From Nitrospirota bacterium (lineage in GTDB: Bacteria; Nitrospirota; Thermodesulfovibrionia; Thermodesulfovibrionales; UBA9159), in contig JAJYIF010000016.1 of NCBI GenBank assembly GCA_021790195.1, positions 22,654 through 86,653 of the forward strand: 64,000 nucleotides of DNA, in the 5' to 3' direction. Positions 26,921-36,004 of the stretch are shown here, piece after piece. The notes beneath the pieces are model-generated. The model did not search any database, was not told the DNA's origin, and saw only the letters and a list, made by a program, of their open reading frames with translations. Each line of letters starts with the position of its first letter. Within the stretch, counting starts at the first letter, position 1. The translations under genes were made by a program, and so were the position numbers.

Positions 26921-27543
26921 TTGTCAGAAACCTCTCGGTAGGACCGCTTGAATCGAACTGTTTTGTGATCGGGGACGAGAAGTCCATGAAAGCGATCGTC
27001 GTCGATCCGGGCGACGAGCCGGACAGAATAATGGATGTTATAAAATCCGAAGGTCTCTTTGTCGATTATATCTATTGCACCCATGCGCATTTCGACCATG
27101 TGGGAGCCGTGCCCGAAATTAAGAAGGAGACAGGCGCAAGAGTCGCGGTCCATAGAGATGAGATCGAGATCTACCGGGGCGCCGCAGACATGGCGGCCTT
27201 TTGGGGATACAAAATCGAACCCCTTCCCGAGCCCGACCTTTTGGTGGAGGATGACGACGAGATCAAGGTCGGAGACCTGACTTTCCGGGTCTTGCACACG
27301 CCCGGCCACAGTCCTGGCGGCATATGCCTTTTCGGCGAAGGCATCGTGATCACGGGCGATACTCTTTTTGCGGGCTCTGTAGGAAGAACAGACTTCCACG
27401 GAGGGGACATGAATAAACTGAGGAGATCTTTCGAACGCTTGATGTCTCTCCCCCCTGAGACCAGAGTCCTCGCAGGGCATGGGCCGGACTCAACGATCGG
27501 GACGGAGCGTGCCGAGAATTTCTTCCCCAAATTATTCTCTTGA
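26917..27543 (+). CDS. Metallo-beta-lactamase-fold hydrolase (glyoxalase II-like)
   Basis: The zinc motif CTHAHFDHVG, the later His in LHTPGHSPGG, the bridging Asp in VITGDTLFAGSVGR and the final His in VLAGHGPDSTIG give the full set of metal ligands. At 208 residues it is the short cytoplasmic form related to glyoxalase II and YcbL, which hydrolyses thioesters; the substrate here is unknown. It is translationally coupled to murJ. Confidence 0.9.
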   Translation: MIVRNLSVGPLESNCFVIGDEKSMKAIVVDPGDEPDRIMDVIKSEGLFVDYIYCTHAHFDHVGAVPEIKKETGARVAVHRDEIEIYRGAADMAAFWGYKIEPLPEPDLLVEDDDEIKVGDLTFRVLHTPGHSPGGICLFGEGIVITGDTLFAGSVGRTDFHGGDMNKLRRSFERLMSLPPETRVLAGHGPDSTIGTERAENFFPKLFS

Positions 27544-27568
27544 CAAAAACATTTTTAACTGGCATATT
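27540..27568 (+). promoter_or_regulatory. Promoter of the RRM protein gene
   Basis: TTGACA (27540-27545) overlaps the stop codon of the upstream hydrolase gene, and CATATT (27563-27568) follows at the ideal 17-base spacing. Transcription would start near 27575, leaving a leader of about 105 bases before the RRM gene, with AGGAGG just before its ATG. Such leaders are common in cold-regulated RNA-binding protein genes, but that role is inference. Confidence 0.55.
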
Positions 27569-27680
27569 TAGCTTACATGTTGTGCACCATTAACGCACCA
27601 GGGTCCCCCAAAGATCTTTGATTGTTTGAGGCGCCTTGCCCAGGTCGATATGACGTGGGATTCTTTTTTTAGGAGGAAGG

Positions 27681-27995
27681 ATGGGAAAGAAGCTGTATGT
27701 GGGAAATGTATCGTTTCAGGCGTCGGAGGATGACCTGAGGGAGCTCTTCGCAAAGGCAGGAGAGGTCGTGTCGGCAAAACTTATCACCGACCCAGCCACG
27801 GGCAGAGCGAGGGGTTTTGGATTTGTCGAGATGGGGTCCGACGCGGAGGCGCAGAAGGCGATTTCCATGCTGAACAGCACCAGTTTCATGGAAAGAAACA
27901 TAATCGTGAGCGAAGCGAAACCTCAGGAGAAAAGAGAAAGAGGGACAAGAGATCGCGGCGGCTTTGGAAACAAACGCCCGGGGGGACGAAGATAG
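27681..27995 (+). CDS. RRM-type glycine-rich RNA-binding protein
   Basis: One RNA recognition motif fills residues 3-80: RNP2 is LYVGNV and RNP1 is RGFGFVEM. A basic Gly/Arg-rich tail (KRERGTRDRGGFGNKRPGG) follows. Proteins of this size and layout in cyanobacteria and other bacteria bind RNA and are often induced by cold. The start ATG follows AGGAGGAAGG closely. It lies alone on its transcript and ends facing the DUF89 gene. Confidence 0.93.
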   Translation: MGKKLYVGNVSFQASEDDLRELFAKAGEVVSAKLITDPATGRARGFGFVEMGSDAEAQKAISMLNSTSFMERNIIVSEAKPQEKRERGTRDRGGFGNKRPGGRR

Positions 27996-28017
27996 TTTAG
28001 CTTCCCTGTGAACCAGG

Positions 28018-28863
28018 TCAGGCTTTCTTCAGAATCATAGAACCAAGAGACAGGCCCAATTCTTTCGAAACCACTTCACATTTGGACTGAAAAAGATAGT
28101 TTATTGTCTTTTCAGGGTCAGCAAGGGTTTCGAAGTTGCCCTGTCCCTTGCTGATGACAAATTGAAAGTGTCCGTAACGTTCTCGGAAGTCTCGGGATGT
28201 CCATTCTAGGATCGTCCCGACGGCGTCCGAGCCGTTGTCTATCACTTCACAAACTTCCGTCAGGCCGCTCTCGATAGCGTCGGCACGGGTGCAATCGTTC
28301 AGAACGGCCGCCCCTTTCACAACAGCTGTAACTTTAAGGCCGGGGGAAGTCAAGGTTTCGATCAGTATCCTGTCGAAAACGATTTCCCCGGCATTGTCCA
28401 GAAGATAAAGTATCTCGTCCGTCTCAGAGATTGAGGTTTTAAAGGACCGATAGTCGTCTATGGATATCGGCCCGTGCAGCGCCCTCGCTATCGTGCCTTC
28501 TATATCGACCGAGGTGAATATGCCGAAATCGATCACGTTGCCGGCAATAGCGAGTCTCGAGGCTGTCCAAAGAGGGTCGTCGCTTTCCTTGACCATCTTT
28601 TTTAGAGAGGGATAAAGTTTAAGAGCTATCTGATTGTATTCCGACTTGATCTCTTCAAAGGGGTCTTTCCCCAGCAGCTTTCTTATCTTCCTGTGGATAA
28701 AACTGGTGGCATAGGCCGGAGGCAGCGAGGTATCGGCGCGTTCCACGTCCTCGACCACCGCCTTCAGTATCTTTTCCTGCAACTCAGTGTCCTTTGTTCC
28801 CGACCTCAGGGCGATGATCGACTGCCTCAAAAAGCAGGGAAAACAGTCAAGGTGAATCCTCAC
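28018..28863 (-). CDS. DUF89 / ARMT1-like damage-control phosphatase family protein
   Basis: The protein starts with the bacterial/archaeal DUF89 Cys motif (LDCFPCFLRQ) and has the metal-site motifs LYLLDNAGEIVFD (Asp-Asn) and VISKGQGNFE. DUF89 proteins are metal-dependent phosphatases, some acting on damaged sugar phosphates or nucleotides. Its 281 residues are the usual bacterial length. It overlaps the purE stop by 4 bases and so ends the purine transcript; a clean-up role for purine or ribosyl intermediates is a reasonable but untested idea. Confidence 0.88.
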   Translation of the reverse strand: MRIHLDCFPCFLRQSIIALRSGTKDTELQEKILKAVVEDVERADTSLPPAYATSFIHRKIRKLLGKDPFEEIKSEYNQIALKLYPSLKKMVKESDDPLWTASRLAIAGNVIDFGIFTSVDIEGTIARALHGPISIDDYRSFKTSISETDEILYLLDNAGEIVFDRILIETLTSPGLKVTAVVKGAAVLNDCTRADAIESGLTEVCEVIDNGSDAVGTILEWTSRDFRERYGHFQFVISKGQGNFETLADPEKTINYLFQSKCEVVSKELGLSLGSMILKKA

Positions 28864-29354
28864 TTCTTCCTCAAGTCTTCAGCCTTCTTTTCGACCTCCA
28901 GGACCATTCTCTTTCTATGCGTCGCAAGCCTCCTCGCAATCTGCCTGTCGCACCTCGCTATGATCTGCGCCGCAAAGAAGGCCGCGTTCTTGGCGCCGGC
29001 CTTTCCCACTGCCATGGTCGCCACCGGGACGCCGGGCGGCATTTGGACCGTGCTCAGGAGAGCGTCAAGGCCCTGGAGCGTAGATGAACTGATCGGAACC
29101 CCGATAACGGGCAGCAGGGTATGCGATGCTATAACCCCTGCGAGATGGGCCGCTCCGCCGGCTGCGGCGATTATCACCTCGATTCCCCTCTTCTCGGCCT
29201 CCGACGAAAGCCTCCTGACGAGGTCGGGAGTGCGATGCGCAGATGCTATCGTCATCTCATAAGGTAGACCTATCATCTCAAGGGTTTTTCCCGTCTCTTC
29301 GACAACGGGCAGATCCGAGTCGCTTCCCATTACTACGAGGACCCTGGGTTTCAT
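28860..29354 (-). CDS. purE: N5-carboxyaminoimidazole ribonucleotide mutase
   Basis: PurE moves the carboxyl group of N5-CAIR to C4 in purine synthesis. The 164-residue protein has the MGSDSDLPV phosphate site, the SAHRTPD loop with the catalytic His, and AAGGAAHLAGV. The ATG at 29354, behind GGAGG, was preferred to a longer frame from 29393. No purK is next to it. Its stop overlaps the DUF89 start. Confidence 0.96.
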   Translation of the reverse strand: MKPRVLVVMGSDSDLPVVEETGKTLEMIGLPYEMTIASAHRTPDLVRRLSSEAEKRGIEVIIAAAGGAAHLAGVIASHTLLPVIGVPISSSTLQGLDALLSTVQMPPGVPVATMAVGKAGAKNAAFFAAQIIARCDRQIARRLATHRKRMVLEVEKKAEDLRKK

Positions 29355-29443
29355 ATTTCCTCCATTCGTCTCAGCGTCAGCGCACAGTGTCAAATAGCCG
29401 GCAAAATGATCTCGCCTTTACTAATCACCGACACTTACACTGA

Positions 29444-30718
29444 TCACTGTCTTTTCAGCGCCCGTTCGGCGATATCTCTTCTGTAATGCATCCCTTCAAA
29501 ATGTATCTTTTCTATCGCCTCATACGCCTTGTCGCGGGCATCCCGTATGTCCTTGCCAAGGGCGGTCACTCCAAGGACCCTTCCTCCTGAAGTGACGACG
29601 CTGTTATTGTTAAAGGCGGTGCCCGCATGAAACACCTGGACATCTTTCCGGCCTTTGAGATCCTCAAGCCCCTTAATGGCCCTGCCCTTCTCATAATTGC
29701 CCGGATAACCCTTTGAGGCGAGGACCACACAGACCGACGCGTCAGGCAACCACTGCATTTCCATCTCAGACAATTTTCCGTCACAAATCGCAAAGGCGAC
29801 ATCGGCGAGGTCCGTTTCCATCCTCGAAAGTACCGGCTGGGTCTCAGGGTCCCCCATCCTGCAGTTGAACTCAAGGACATAGGGAGAGCCGTTCCTTATC
29901 ATGAGTCCCGCATAAAGGACGCCTTTATAAACTATCCCCTCGGCCTTAAGCCCCCTCAGCACAGGCCACATGACTTTCTCCATGACCTCAGCTTCCATCT
30001 CCTTTGTTACTATAGGCGCCGGGCTGTAAGCTCCCATTCCTCCGGTATTAGGCCCCTTGTCACCGTCAAATATCCTTTTATGGTCCTGCGAACTCGCCAT
30101 GGGTCTCAGGGTCTTCCCGTCGCAAAAGGCCATAAACGACGCCTCTTCGCCGGCCAAGCACTCCTCGACAACCACCCTGTCTCCCGCCTCTCCGAAGATC
30201 CTCTCTTTCATAATAAGCTTCAGGGCCTTCATCGCCTCGTCGATGTTTGCCGCCACAAATACGCCCTTGCCGGCTGCAAGACCGTCGGCCTTGATCACTA
30301 TCGGGGTCCCCTTCATCCTGACGTAGTCCTCCGCATGGACATAGGACGAAAAGGTCCTGTATTCGGCGCTCGGAATGCCGTAGCGCTTCATAAAATCCTT
30401 GGCAAAGACCTTGCTCGACTCAAGCTGGGCCGCCTTTCTGTTGGGACCCAGTATCCTCCTCCCCTCCCTCTCAAAGGCATCGACGATTCCCTTCGAGAGA
30501 GGGTCTTCGGGACCGACTATGGTAAGGTCGACCCATTCGTATTTCACAAAATCCAGGAGCGCATCAAAGTCGCTTGTCGCTATATCTATGCACTCGGCTA
30601 TCTCTGAAATACCGGCGTTCCCCGGTGTGCAATAGATCTTGTCAACATGCCTGGAGCGGGACAACTTCCAGACTATAGCGTGTTCCCTCCCGCCGCCGCC
30701 TATAACCAAAAACTTCAT
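29444..30718 (-). CDS. purD: Phosphoribosylamine-glycine ligase
   Basis: PurD joins glycine to phosphoribosylamine using ATP, the second step of purine synthesis. The 424-residue protein starts MKFLVIGGGGREHAIVWKL, has the ATP-grasp core (VIKADGLAAGKGVFVA) and the family motif LEFNCRMGDPETQPVL. Start ATG at 30718; normal length. It lies between purH and purE on the same strand, separated from each by about 90-130 bases. Confidence 0.97.
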   Translation of the reverse strand: MKFLVIGGGGREHAIVWKLSRSRHVDKIYCTPGNAGISEIAECIDIATSDFDALLDFVKYEWVDLTIVGPEDPLSKGIVDAFEREGRRILGPNRKAAQLESSKVFAKDFMKRYGIPSAEYRTFSSYVHAEDYVRMKGTPIVIKADGLAAGKGVFVAANIDEAMKALKLIMKERIFGEAGDRVVVEECLAGEEASFMAFCDGKTLRPMASSQDHKRIFDGDKGPNTGGMGAYSPAPIVTKEMEAEVMEKVMWPVLRGLKAEGIVYKGVLYAGLMIRNGSPYVLEFNCRMGDPETQPVLSRMETDLADVAFAICDGKLSEMEMQWLPDASVCVVLASKGYPGNYEKGRAIKGLEDLKGRKDVQVFHAGTAFNNNSVVTSGGRVLGVTALGKDIRDARDKAYEAIEKIHFEGMHYRRDIAERALKRQ

Positions 30719-30846
30719 ATCACCTTTTCCTTTCCGCCGAACCCATTTTCACAAAAGAGGCCGCATCCTCTTCTAACTTACCATTTCTTTTGCCTTGCAG
30801 CCTTCGAAAAATTCAGACGCCTGTGCGGGGCGATACCTCTTGCTTT

Positions 30847-32388
30847 CTAATGCCTGAAATGTCTGACCCCGGTGATCAACATCGCCATATCATACTCATC
30901 CGCGGCCTTTATCACCTCGTCATCCCTCATTGACCCGCCGGGCTGCACCACCGCAGTGACCCCCGCCTCGTGGAGGACATCGATTCCGTCCCTGAACGGG
31001 AAAAAGCCGTCCGAGGCGGCAACAGACCCTTTCACCGGCTCACCGGCGTTCAACATACCGGTCTGGGCGGAAAAGACCCTCTTTGTCTGCCCGATGCCGA
31101 TACCTGCGGTCCTGTCTTTGAACGCATAAACTATGGCGTTTGACTTGACATGTTTGCACACCTTCCAGGCAAAGACCATTGCTTCACGCTCTTCCTGAGT
31201 GGGCTGTCTCTTCGTGACCGCCTTGATCGAGTTGATGTCCTCTGTGGAAAAATCCCATTCCTGCAGCAGAAGGCCTCCCGCAATCCGCTTCATGTCCCAG
31301 GAAGCGGGCTTCCTCTTTGCAAGCATGTCCCGTATTTCGAGCAAACGGACGTTGGGCTTTTTGGAGAAGACTTCTAATGCCCCTTTTGTAAAGGACGGGG
31401 CTATGACCACCTCGAGGAAAAGGTCCACCATCTCCTTTGCGGCGGCCTCATCCACATCCGTATTGAACGCCACGACGCCCCCGAAGGCGGAAACAGGGTC
31501 TGTCTTTGCCGCCTTCTTGTACGCCTCGGCCGAGGTATCGCCCACTGCAACTCCGCACGGGTTGTTATGCTTTATTATGGAACAGGCCTTCTTGTCGAAC
31601 TCAAGGGCGAGGAGCAGGGCTGAGTGGGTATCGAGATAATTGTTGAAGGACATCTCCTTTCCCTGAAGAACCTTTGCGTCCGGAAGAGATAGACCGCCCG
31701 ACCTCTCTTTGTATATCGCCGCCTTCTGGGTCGGGTTCTCGCCATATCTCAGCGACGCGACCCTCTTCATCGATACCGTAAAAAATTCCGGAAACGATCT
31801 TTCCTTTTCTGTCACACCCGAGAGATAGTCCGCAATAAGGGTGTCATAACGGGCCGTGTGTGCAAAGACTTTCTTCGCGAGCTTCAGCTTTGTCTCCTTG
31901 CTAAGACCTCCGGCTTTCAGCTCCCGGAGCACTTCCTCATAATCTTCCGGATCGACCACCACTGCCACATCCTGGAAATTCTTTGACGCGGCCCTCAGCA
32001 TGGTAGGCCCGCCGATATCGATGTTTTCGATCGCCTCCTCAAAGGTGACGCCGGGCTTTGACACGGTCTCTTCAAAGGGATACAGATTAACCACTACCAT
32101 GTCTATAGGCTTGATGTCGTGTTTTTTAATGTCTTCCATGTCCTTCGGATTGTTCCTTCTCGACAACAGGCCTCCGTGGATCTTAGGATGAAGCGTCTTT
32201 AACCTTCCGTCGAGCATTTCGGGAAATCCCGTATAGTCCGACACCTCGATGACCTGAACGCCTGCCTCACGGAGGGCCTTGGCCGTCCCCCCCGTAGACA
32301 GTATTTCCACTCCCATCCCGGACAGTTCCCCGGCAAACTCAACAACTCCCTTCTTGTTCGACACGCTCAGAAGCGCTCTCTTAACCAT
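30847..32388 (-). CDS. purH: AICAR formyltransferase / IMP cyclohydrolase
   Basis: PurH performs the last two steps of IMP synthesis. Residues 1-about 195 form the MGS-like IMP cyclohydrolase domain ([27 protein letters not shown]), and the rest is the AICAR transformylase, with KHNNPCGVA and [12 protein letters not shown] at its active site. The 513-residue length is normal. A gap of 14 bases separates it from the radC gene upstream on the same strand. Confidence 0.97.
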   Translation of the reverse strand: MVKRALLSVSNKKGVVEFAGELSGMGVEILSTGGTAKALREAGVQVIEVSDYTGFPEMLDGRLKTLHPKIHGGLLSRRNNPKDMEDIKKHDIKPIDMVVVNLYPFEETVSKPGVTFEEAIENIDIGGPTMLRAASKNFQDVAVVVDPEDYEEVLRELKAGGLSKETKLKLAKKVFAHTARYDTLIADYLSGVTEKERSFPEFFTVSMKRVASLRYGENPTQKAAIYKERSGGLSLPDAKVLQGKEMSFNNYLDTHSALLLALEFDKKACSIIKHNNPCGVAVGDTSAEAYKKAAKTDPVSAFGGVVAFNTDVDEAAAKEMVDLFLEVVIAPSFTKGALEVFSKKPNVRLLEIRDMLAKRKPASWDMKRIAGGLLLQEWDFSTEDINSIKAVTKRQPTQEEREAMVFAWKVCKHVKSNAIVYAFKDRTAGIGIGQTKRVFSAQTGMLNAGEPVKGSVAASDGFFPFRDGIDVLHEAGVTAVVQPGGSMRDDEVIKAADEYDMAMLITGVRHFRH

Positions 32389-32402
32389 AAAGATTCCTCC
32401 TT

Positions 32403-33086
32403 CTATAACATTCCTCTTTCTTTAAGGCTGACATACCTTCCATCACCGATGATCACATGGTCGAGGACCGCTATCCCGACGATCTGACCGGCGTTTTTCA
32501 ACTTCTCAGTAACCGCCAGATCATCCCTGCTCGGTTCGGGATCTCCGCTCGGATGGTTATGAACAAAGATTATCGAAGCTGCAGATTCCCTTATCGCCTC
32601 TTTAAATGCCTCGTGCGGGTGAATAAGAGAATTCGTCAGGGTCCCCTCCGAGATCTTCACTTCACGGACAAACCTGTTCTTTGCGTCAAGAAGGGCGCAC
32701 AGAAATATTTCCTTCTTCATGTTTTTGACGACAGGCGCAAAAAATGAATAGACCGAGCGGCTCGACGACAATACCGGCTTGTCTCCGAGAGTTTCCCTCA
32801 TCAATCTCCTGCCGAGCTCAAAAGAGGCCCGTAACTGCGCTATCTTTGCAGTCCCAAGCCTTTTGACCCTAAGGAGATCGCCCGTGGCTGCGCCGTCCAT
32901 GTTCCTCAATCCTCCGAAATCCTCCAGAAGCTGCATCGCGAGCGCAATGACACCCTTGCCTCCTCCGCCTGTCCTGAGGATTATTGCGAGAAGCTGAGCG
33001 TCCGAGATGCCCGATGCTCCAAATCTGAGAAGCCTCTCCCTGGGTCTCTCATTTTCGGGCCAGTCTTTCACTCTGGGGTCGCTCAT
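32403..33086 (-). CDS. radC: RadC-like JAB1/MPN domain protein (second copy)
   Basis: This 227-residue copy has the standard chromosomal RadC start ([17 protein letters not shown]), a helix-hairpin-helix region ([13 protein letters not shown]) and the JAMM motif [15 protein letters not shown]. It is probably the housekeeping RadC; the copy at 24375 is more divergent. It lies upstream of purH and may be the first gene of that transcript; GGAGGAGG precedes its ATG. Confidence 0.92.
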   Translation of the reverse strand: MSDPRVKDWPENERPRERLLRFGASGISDAQLLAIILRTGGGGKGVIALAMQLLEDFGGLRNMDGAATGDLLRVKRLGTAKIAQLRASFELGRRLMRETLGDKPVLSSSRSVYSFFAPVVKNMKKEIFLCALLDAKNRFVREVKISEGTLTNSLIHPHEAFKEAIRESAASIIFVHNHPSGDPEPSRDDLAVTEKLKNAGQIVGIAVLDHVIIGDGRYVSLKERGML

Positions 33087-33413
33087 CCCTCCTCCGATGC
33101 AGACTATTTTATCAATTCCGTCCTATTTTTTGTGCAAAATTTTGGAAAGGAAGAGCTGACAATTCAGCGATATTACAGACCGATGGGTTATTTCGCCCAA
33201 CCTAATCCTTCGGGCATTTTGCCGGAAGAGATGAAACTTTTCCCTGTCTTTAAGGGGGGAGCCATGCTTTTTCTCCGTAGATTCAAAGGTTTTATTTTGG
33301 CATATCGTTTGCTTAAGTCTGACTCCGGAAACAATGCGGTGCAAGATGTCACAGGATCAGAACTTGGTTAGACCGGAATTCTCAGATCGCCGAATGCGGC
33401 TTTGGATATTTAA
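33087..33413. other. Divergent intergenic region between radC and PilZ gene
   Basis: This 327-base stretch separates oppositely directed genes and must hold promoters for both. A plausible -10 for the radC side (taaaat on the minus strand, near 33107) is seen, but no strong consensus pair. Two short open frames here look non-coding, and I recognise no riboswitch or RNA gene. Confidence 0.35.
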
Positions 33414-33776
33414 TTGACAAAGGGTCGATTCATAGAGACAAGACGATCTCAAAGGGTGAGAGTGAGTTTGCGGGCCGAGCACGTGTCTGAGAGCTCAAGC
33501 CGTCCGGTGTTCATAGAAAATGTTTCGGAGCATGGCGTCCACATGGTTACTCTCCATAAAAGCACCGATGGCCTCTTCTTCCCCGGAAAACATATCGAGC
33601 TAAAGCTTCGTCTCTCCTCGGGCGAGACCGTCCCTCTTCGCTGCCAGGTAAGATGGATGTCGGCCGAGATCCCGCCGGACGGCGTGACCGACAGCGTAGG
33701 ATTAGAGATTGTCGATCCTCCAGCCGAATATGTCTCTTTCGTCAGGTATCTTCAGACAAGCCATTTACCTCAGTAA
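33414..33776 (+). CDS. PilZ-domain protein
   Basis: The 120-residue protein has the c-di-GMP-binding PilZ motifs: RRSQRVRV (the RxxxR part) near residue 10 and ENVSEHGV (the D/NxSxxG part) near residue 36. The rest is a beta barrel ending in a short helix. It would act as a stand-alone c-di-GMP effector. The start is a TTG at 33414 with no clear ribosome binding site, so a later start is possible. No cyclase or phosphodiesterase gene is near. Confidence 0.83.
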   Translation: MTKGRFIETRRSQRVRVSLRAEHVSESSSRPVFIENVSEHGVHMVTLHKSTDGLFFPGKHIELKLRLSSGETVPLRCQVRWMSAEIPPDGVTDSVGLEIVDPPAEYVSFVRYLQTSHLPQ

Positions 33777-34041
33777 AAAACCTATGCTATTCTACCCCCT
33801 GTTTCATTTCCCATGCCAATGCATCATCGCACTTCTTTATTGATACTGGTAATGGAGCTTGTCCAAAAAGTACCGATCCCCACAGGATTTGCCATTCCCC
33901 GACGGCGGGAGTCCAGTCTTTTCAAAATGTTCTGGATTCCGCGGTCGAGATAAGGGGATACCGAAAGCAGGGCGTTATCTTAAGAAGAGGGAAGCTGATA
34001 CACGTAGCACGATAACAAAGAATATCACCATATAGAATCAG
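33777..34041. other. Intergenic region with degenerate palindrome
   Basis: No gene is recognised. Around 33890-33955 there is a decayed palindromic element: gccattccccgacggcggga, then gtccag, faces ctggattccgcgg. It resembles the elements between mod and the GIY-YIG gene. Confidence 0.4.
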
Positions 34042-34108
34042 TTGACAATCGGTTGTTTATGGTATAATTGGCCTATATAAAGCATCCCTCTCCATGAGAA
34101 GGATGCTT
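34042..34108 (+). promoter_or_regulatory. Promoter and hairpin leader of the HicBA-like pair
   Basis: TTGACA (34042-34047) and a perfect TATAAT (34063-34068) are separated by only 15 bases, shorter than the optimum. Just downstream a strong hairpin spans 34080-34108: arms aagcatcc and ggatgctt (8 pairs), then tctc/gaga (4 pairs) around a CAT loop, with one mismatch. No U-run follows, so it is not a terminator; it may be an operator for autoregulation or a structure that controls translation. Confidence 0.6.
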
Positions 34109-34148
34109 CTACCAAAAGGAGAGTGTGCAAGGGAAGGAGGCACGGAGG

Positions 34149-34499
34149 ATGGTAAGAAGATTCCTAAGGAGACATCCGTCCATAAGACTGAACGTTCTGA
34201 TTTATCAGGAAGGGCAGGAATGGATAGCGCACTGTCTTCAGATGGACCTCGTAACGACCGGCGCCAGCGAGCGTCAGGTTGAGCGGGAGGTTATCGATCT
34301 CATAAAGGCCCAAGTTATCTATGCCATCGAAAACGATAATCTTGGAAACGTTTTCAGGCAGGCCCCGGCTGAGGATTGGGCGAAATTGGCACGGGCTACG
34401 AAGTGCGGAACTCGCAGGCTCAGGATTGATGTACCCGACAGAACTCGTGAGGCGACAATTCGTCCGCCTATTCAAGAGGTAGAACTCTGCGTTGCCTAA
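34149..34499 (+). CDS. HicB-like antitoxin
   Basis: The strand-rich N-terminal part (LNVLIYQEGQEWIAHCLQMD) is the HicB fold, a partly degraded RNase H-like domain: an incomplete beta sheet with the sequence WIAHCLQMDLVTTG in place of the common YxAxxPDLPG. A long helical part follows (RQVEREVIDLIKAQVIYAI). No DNA-binding domain is evident at the C-terminus. The ATG at 34149 stands 8 bases after AAGGAGG. Its end overlaps the HicA-like start. Confidence 0.7.
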   Translation: MVRRFLRRHPSIRLNVLIYQEGQEWIAHCLQMDLVTTGASERQVEREVIDLIKAQVIYAIENDNLGNVFRQAPAEDWAKLARATKCGTRRLRIDVPDRTREATIRPPIQEVELCVA

Positions 34500-34746
34500 A
34501 CTTCAGCCCCACCCTCTTAAGCACAGAGAACTTTTAAAGAGATTAAGAGATTTCGGTGTTACAGAGGTCATGGTCCGGGGCAAAGGCAGCGAGAGAATGT
34601 TTGTCCTCAAGTCGGGCCTTAGCAGCAACTATAAAGGCCCGCAGATCCCCATCAAATTCCACGGCGACAGTACAGAACACAGTGTCCGAGTCATTGACAG
34701 CATCCTGCGGCGGTTTAATATAGCGGCGGGGGAGTTCTGGAAATAG
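34492..34746 (+). CDS. HicA-like toxin
   Basis: An 84-residue protein of the dsRBD-like HicA type: LKHRELLKRLRDFGVTEVMV, then a loop RGKGSERMFVL, then QIPIKFHG and a last helix IDSILRRFNI. In typical HicA toxins the catalytic His follows GS (GSHH); here the residues are GSER, so the nuclease may be altered or the family assignment may concern a variant branch. A His is present in IKFHGDSTEHSV. Start TTG at 34492, overlapping the hicB end by 8 bases. Confidence 0.65.
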   Translation: MPKLQPHPLKHRELLKRLRDFGVTEVMVRGKGSERMFVLKSGLSSNYKGPQIPIKFHGDSTEHSVRVIDSILRRFNIAAGEFWK

Positions 34747-34760
34747 TAAGGAGGGGAAAT

Positions 34761-35315
34761 ATGAAAAAGGCGTTCTTTGTTCTGGTTTTAGTTTTTTCAC
34801 TTGTAGTTATTATTCCACGTCTCCATGCGGAGATTAAGAAATCTGATGTCGACGGATGGGGAAAATCGAGATGGGGTATGACTGCTGATGATATAGTTAA
34901 GGTCTTCGCCGGTGAAGCCACTCTTATAAGTAATGCAAAAGACGGGACGACACCAGGACTAAGCGGCCAATATGATGCACATATAGGGGCTACGATTAAG
35001 AAGATTCTAATTCAAAGTGATCCCTACAAAGTAAGTTTTGTTTTTGATGATAAAACAGGAGGTCTAATACGCGTAATATTGGAGCCCTTGGGCGACTTCT
35101 CAGAGGTTCGATTTAATGCCTTAGAAGCGCTCCTTAGTGAGAAATACGGTCCTGCTACATATAAGGAAGATGTTAAGCGGCCCTGTCATAGTTTAGAAAG
35201 AAGATGGGCGTTTTCTTCTACAACTATAAGATTTGATTTTCTCAACTGTGGCAGCGGCATTATTGCTTTCATTGCGTATCAGAAGAATATTATGACTGAT
35301 TCAGATAAGCTTTAG
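34761..35315 (+). CDS. Exported protein of unknown function
   Basis: A clear signal peptide (MKKAFFVLVLVFSLVVIIP, likely cleaved after LHA) precedes about 160 residues with the segment VDGWGKSRWGMTADDIVKVF, a pattern I have seen in small secreted proteins of unknown role. There are two Cys near the C-terminus that could form a disulfide. AGGAGG stands before the ATG. The gene is richer in A and T than the surrounding core genes, which fits an accessory origin. Confidence 0.7.
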   Translation: MKKAFFVLVLVFSLVVIIPRLHAEIKKSDVDGWGKSRWGMTADDIVKVFAGEATLISNAKDGTTPGLSGQYDAHIGATIKKILIQSDPYKVSFVFDDKTGGLIRVILEPLGDFSEVRFNALEALLSEKYGPATYKEDVKRPCHSLERRWAFSSTTIRFDFLNCGSGIIAFIAYQKNIMTDSDKL

Positions 35316-35347
35316 AATACGGCATATCCAATATTTTCTTAGGCATT

Positions 35348-36004
35348 TTGAGGTTCTTTTCGCGTCCACCTGATACGACAAATGCCAAACCTGAAACAGC
35401 ATTCAACATTAAGGCTGAGGTTGTTGTTAAAGGCGGAGTCGGGCCGTCTGCCCTCATAGCGGCGGCACGGTCAGAATATGCTGCACGAGTTCAACAAATA
35501 GACACCCCTGTCACCGGCCTGACAGATGGACAAAAAAGAGCTGTTCAACAGATCATTGCGGCCAACGCGGCCAAAGGGGCAAACCCTTTTAATGTTGCTG
35601 AGGAAATTGCGCACAAAATATCCGCTTTTCAGTGGTCGGAATTTGATCTGTGGGCCAAGAGGTTCAAGAGATCAAGAGAGTGGCCTAATTTATGGTGGGA
35701 CGTTGCCGGATACTTTGACAAGGATCAACTGGAAGAAGGTGAAGAACTAACCGAAGATGATTTTCACCATTCAAAATGTGAACTGCTTGCGCATTACCTT
35801 TCCTCTGTCGCTATTGAGGAAAGCAAATTGAGGGATTGGCTGAAGTCGGGAACAAAGATGGTTGAACTTGGAACATCGCCAGATAGTTGCAGCTGGTGCA
35901 AAAAAAATGAAGGCAAGAAGATGCGCATTTCGACTCTTATTAAGAACAAGAATTTCGTTGTTCATCCTGGCTGTCGTTGTTCTTTCTTGCCGGCAGTAGA
36001 TTGA
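35348..36004 (+). CDS. Unassigned protein with phage-head-type Cys/His C-terminus
   Basis: The 218-residue frame starts at a TTG without a ribosome binding site, so its N-terminus is uncertain and may be truncated. A long helical region is followed by a C-terminal cluster, CSWCKKNEGKKMR, then VVHPGCRCSFLPA. The CxxC...HPxCRC arrangement is the ending of phage minor head (Mu gpF / SPP1 gp7-like) proteins. No other phage gene is near, so this may be a stray phage fragment or a protein that has borrowed the domain. Confidence 0.5.
   Translation: MRFFSRPPDTTNAKPETAFNIKAEVVVKGGVGPSALIAAARSEYAARVQQIDTPVTGLTDGQKRAVQQIIAANAAKGANPFNVAEEIAHKISAFQWSEFDLWAKRFKRSREWPNLWWDVAGYFDKDQLEEGEELTEDDFHHSKCELLAHYLSSVAIEESKLRDWLKSGTKMVELGTSPDSCSWCKKNEGKKMRISTLIKNKNFVVHPGCRCSFLPAVD

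Noticed and set aside
33132..33371. A 79-codon plus-strand frame between radC and the PilZ gene
   Set aside because: TTG start, no ribosome binding site and no protein-like pattern; it lies in a promoter region.
33653..34015. A 120-codon frame overlapping the PilZ gene
   Set aside because: It is out of frame with PilZ and runs through a decayed repeat; no protein-like pattern is visible.
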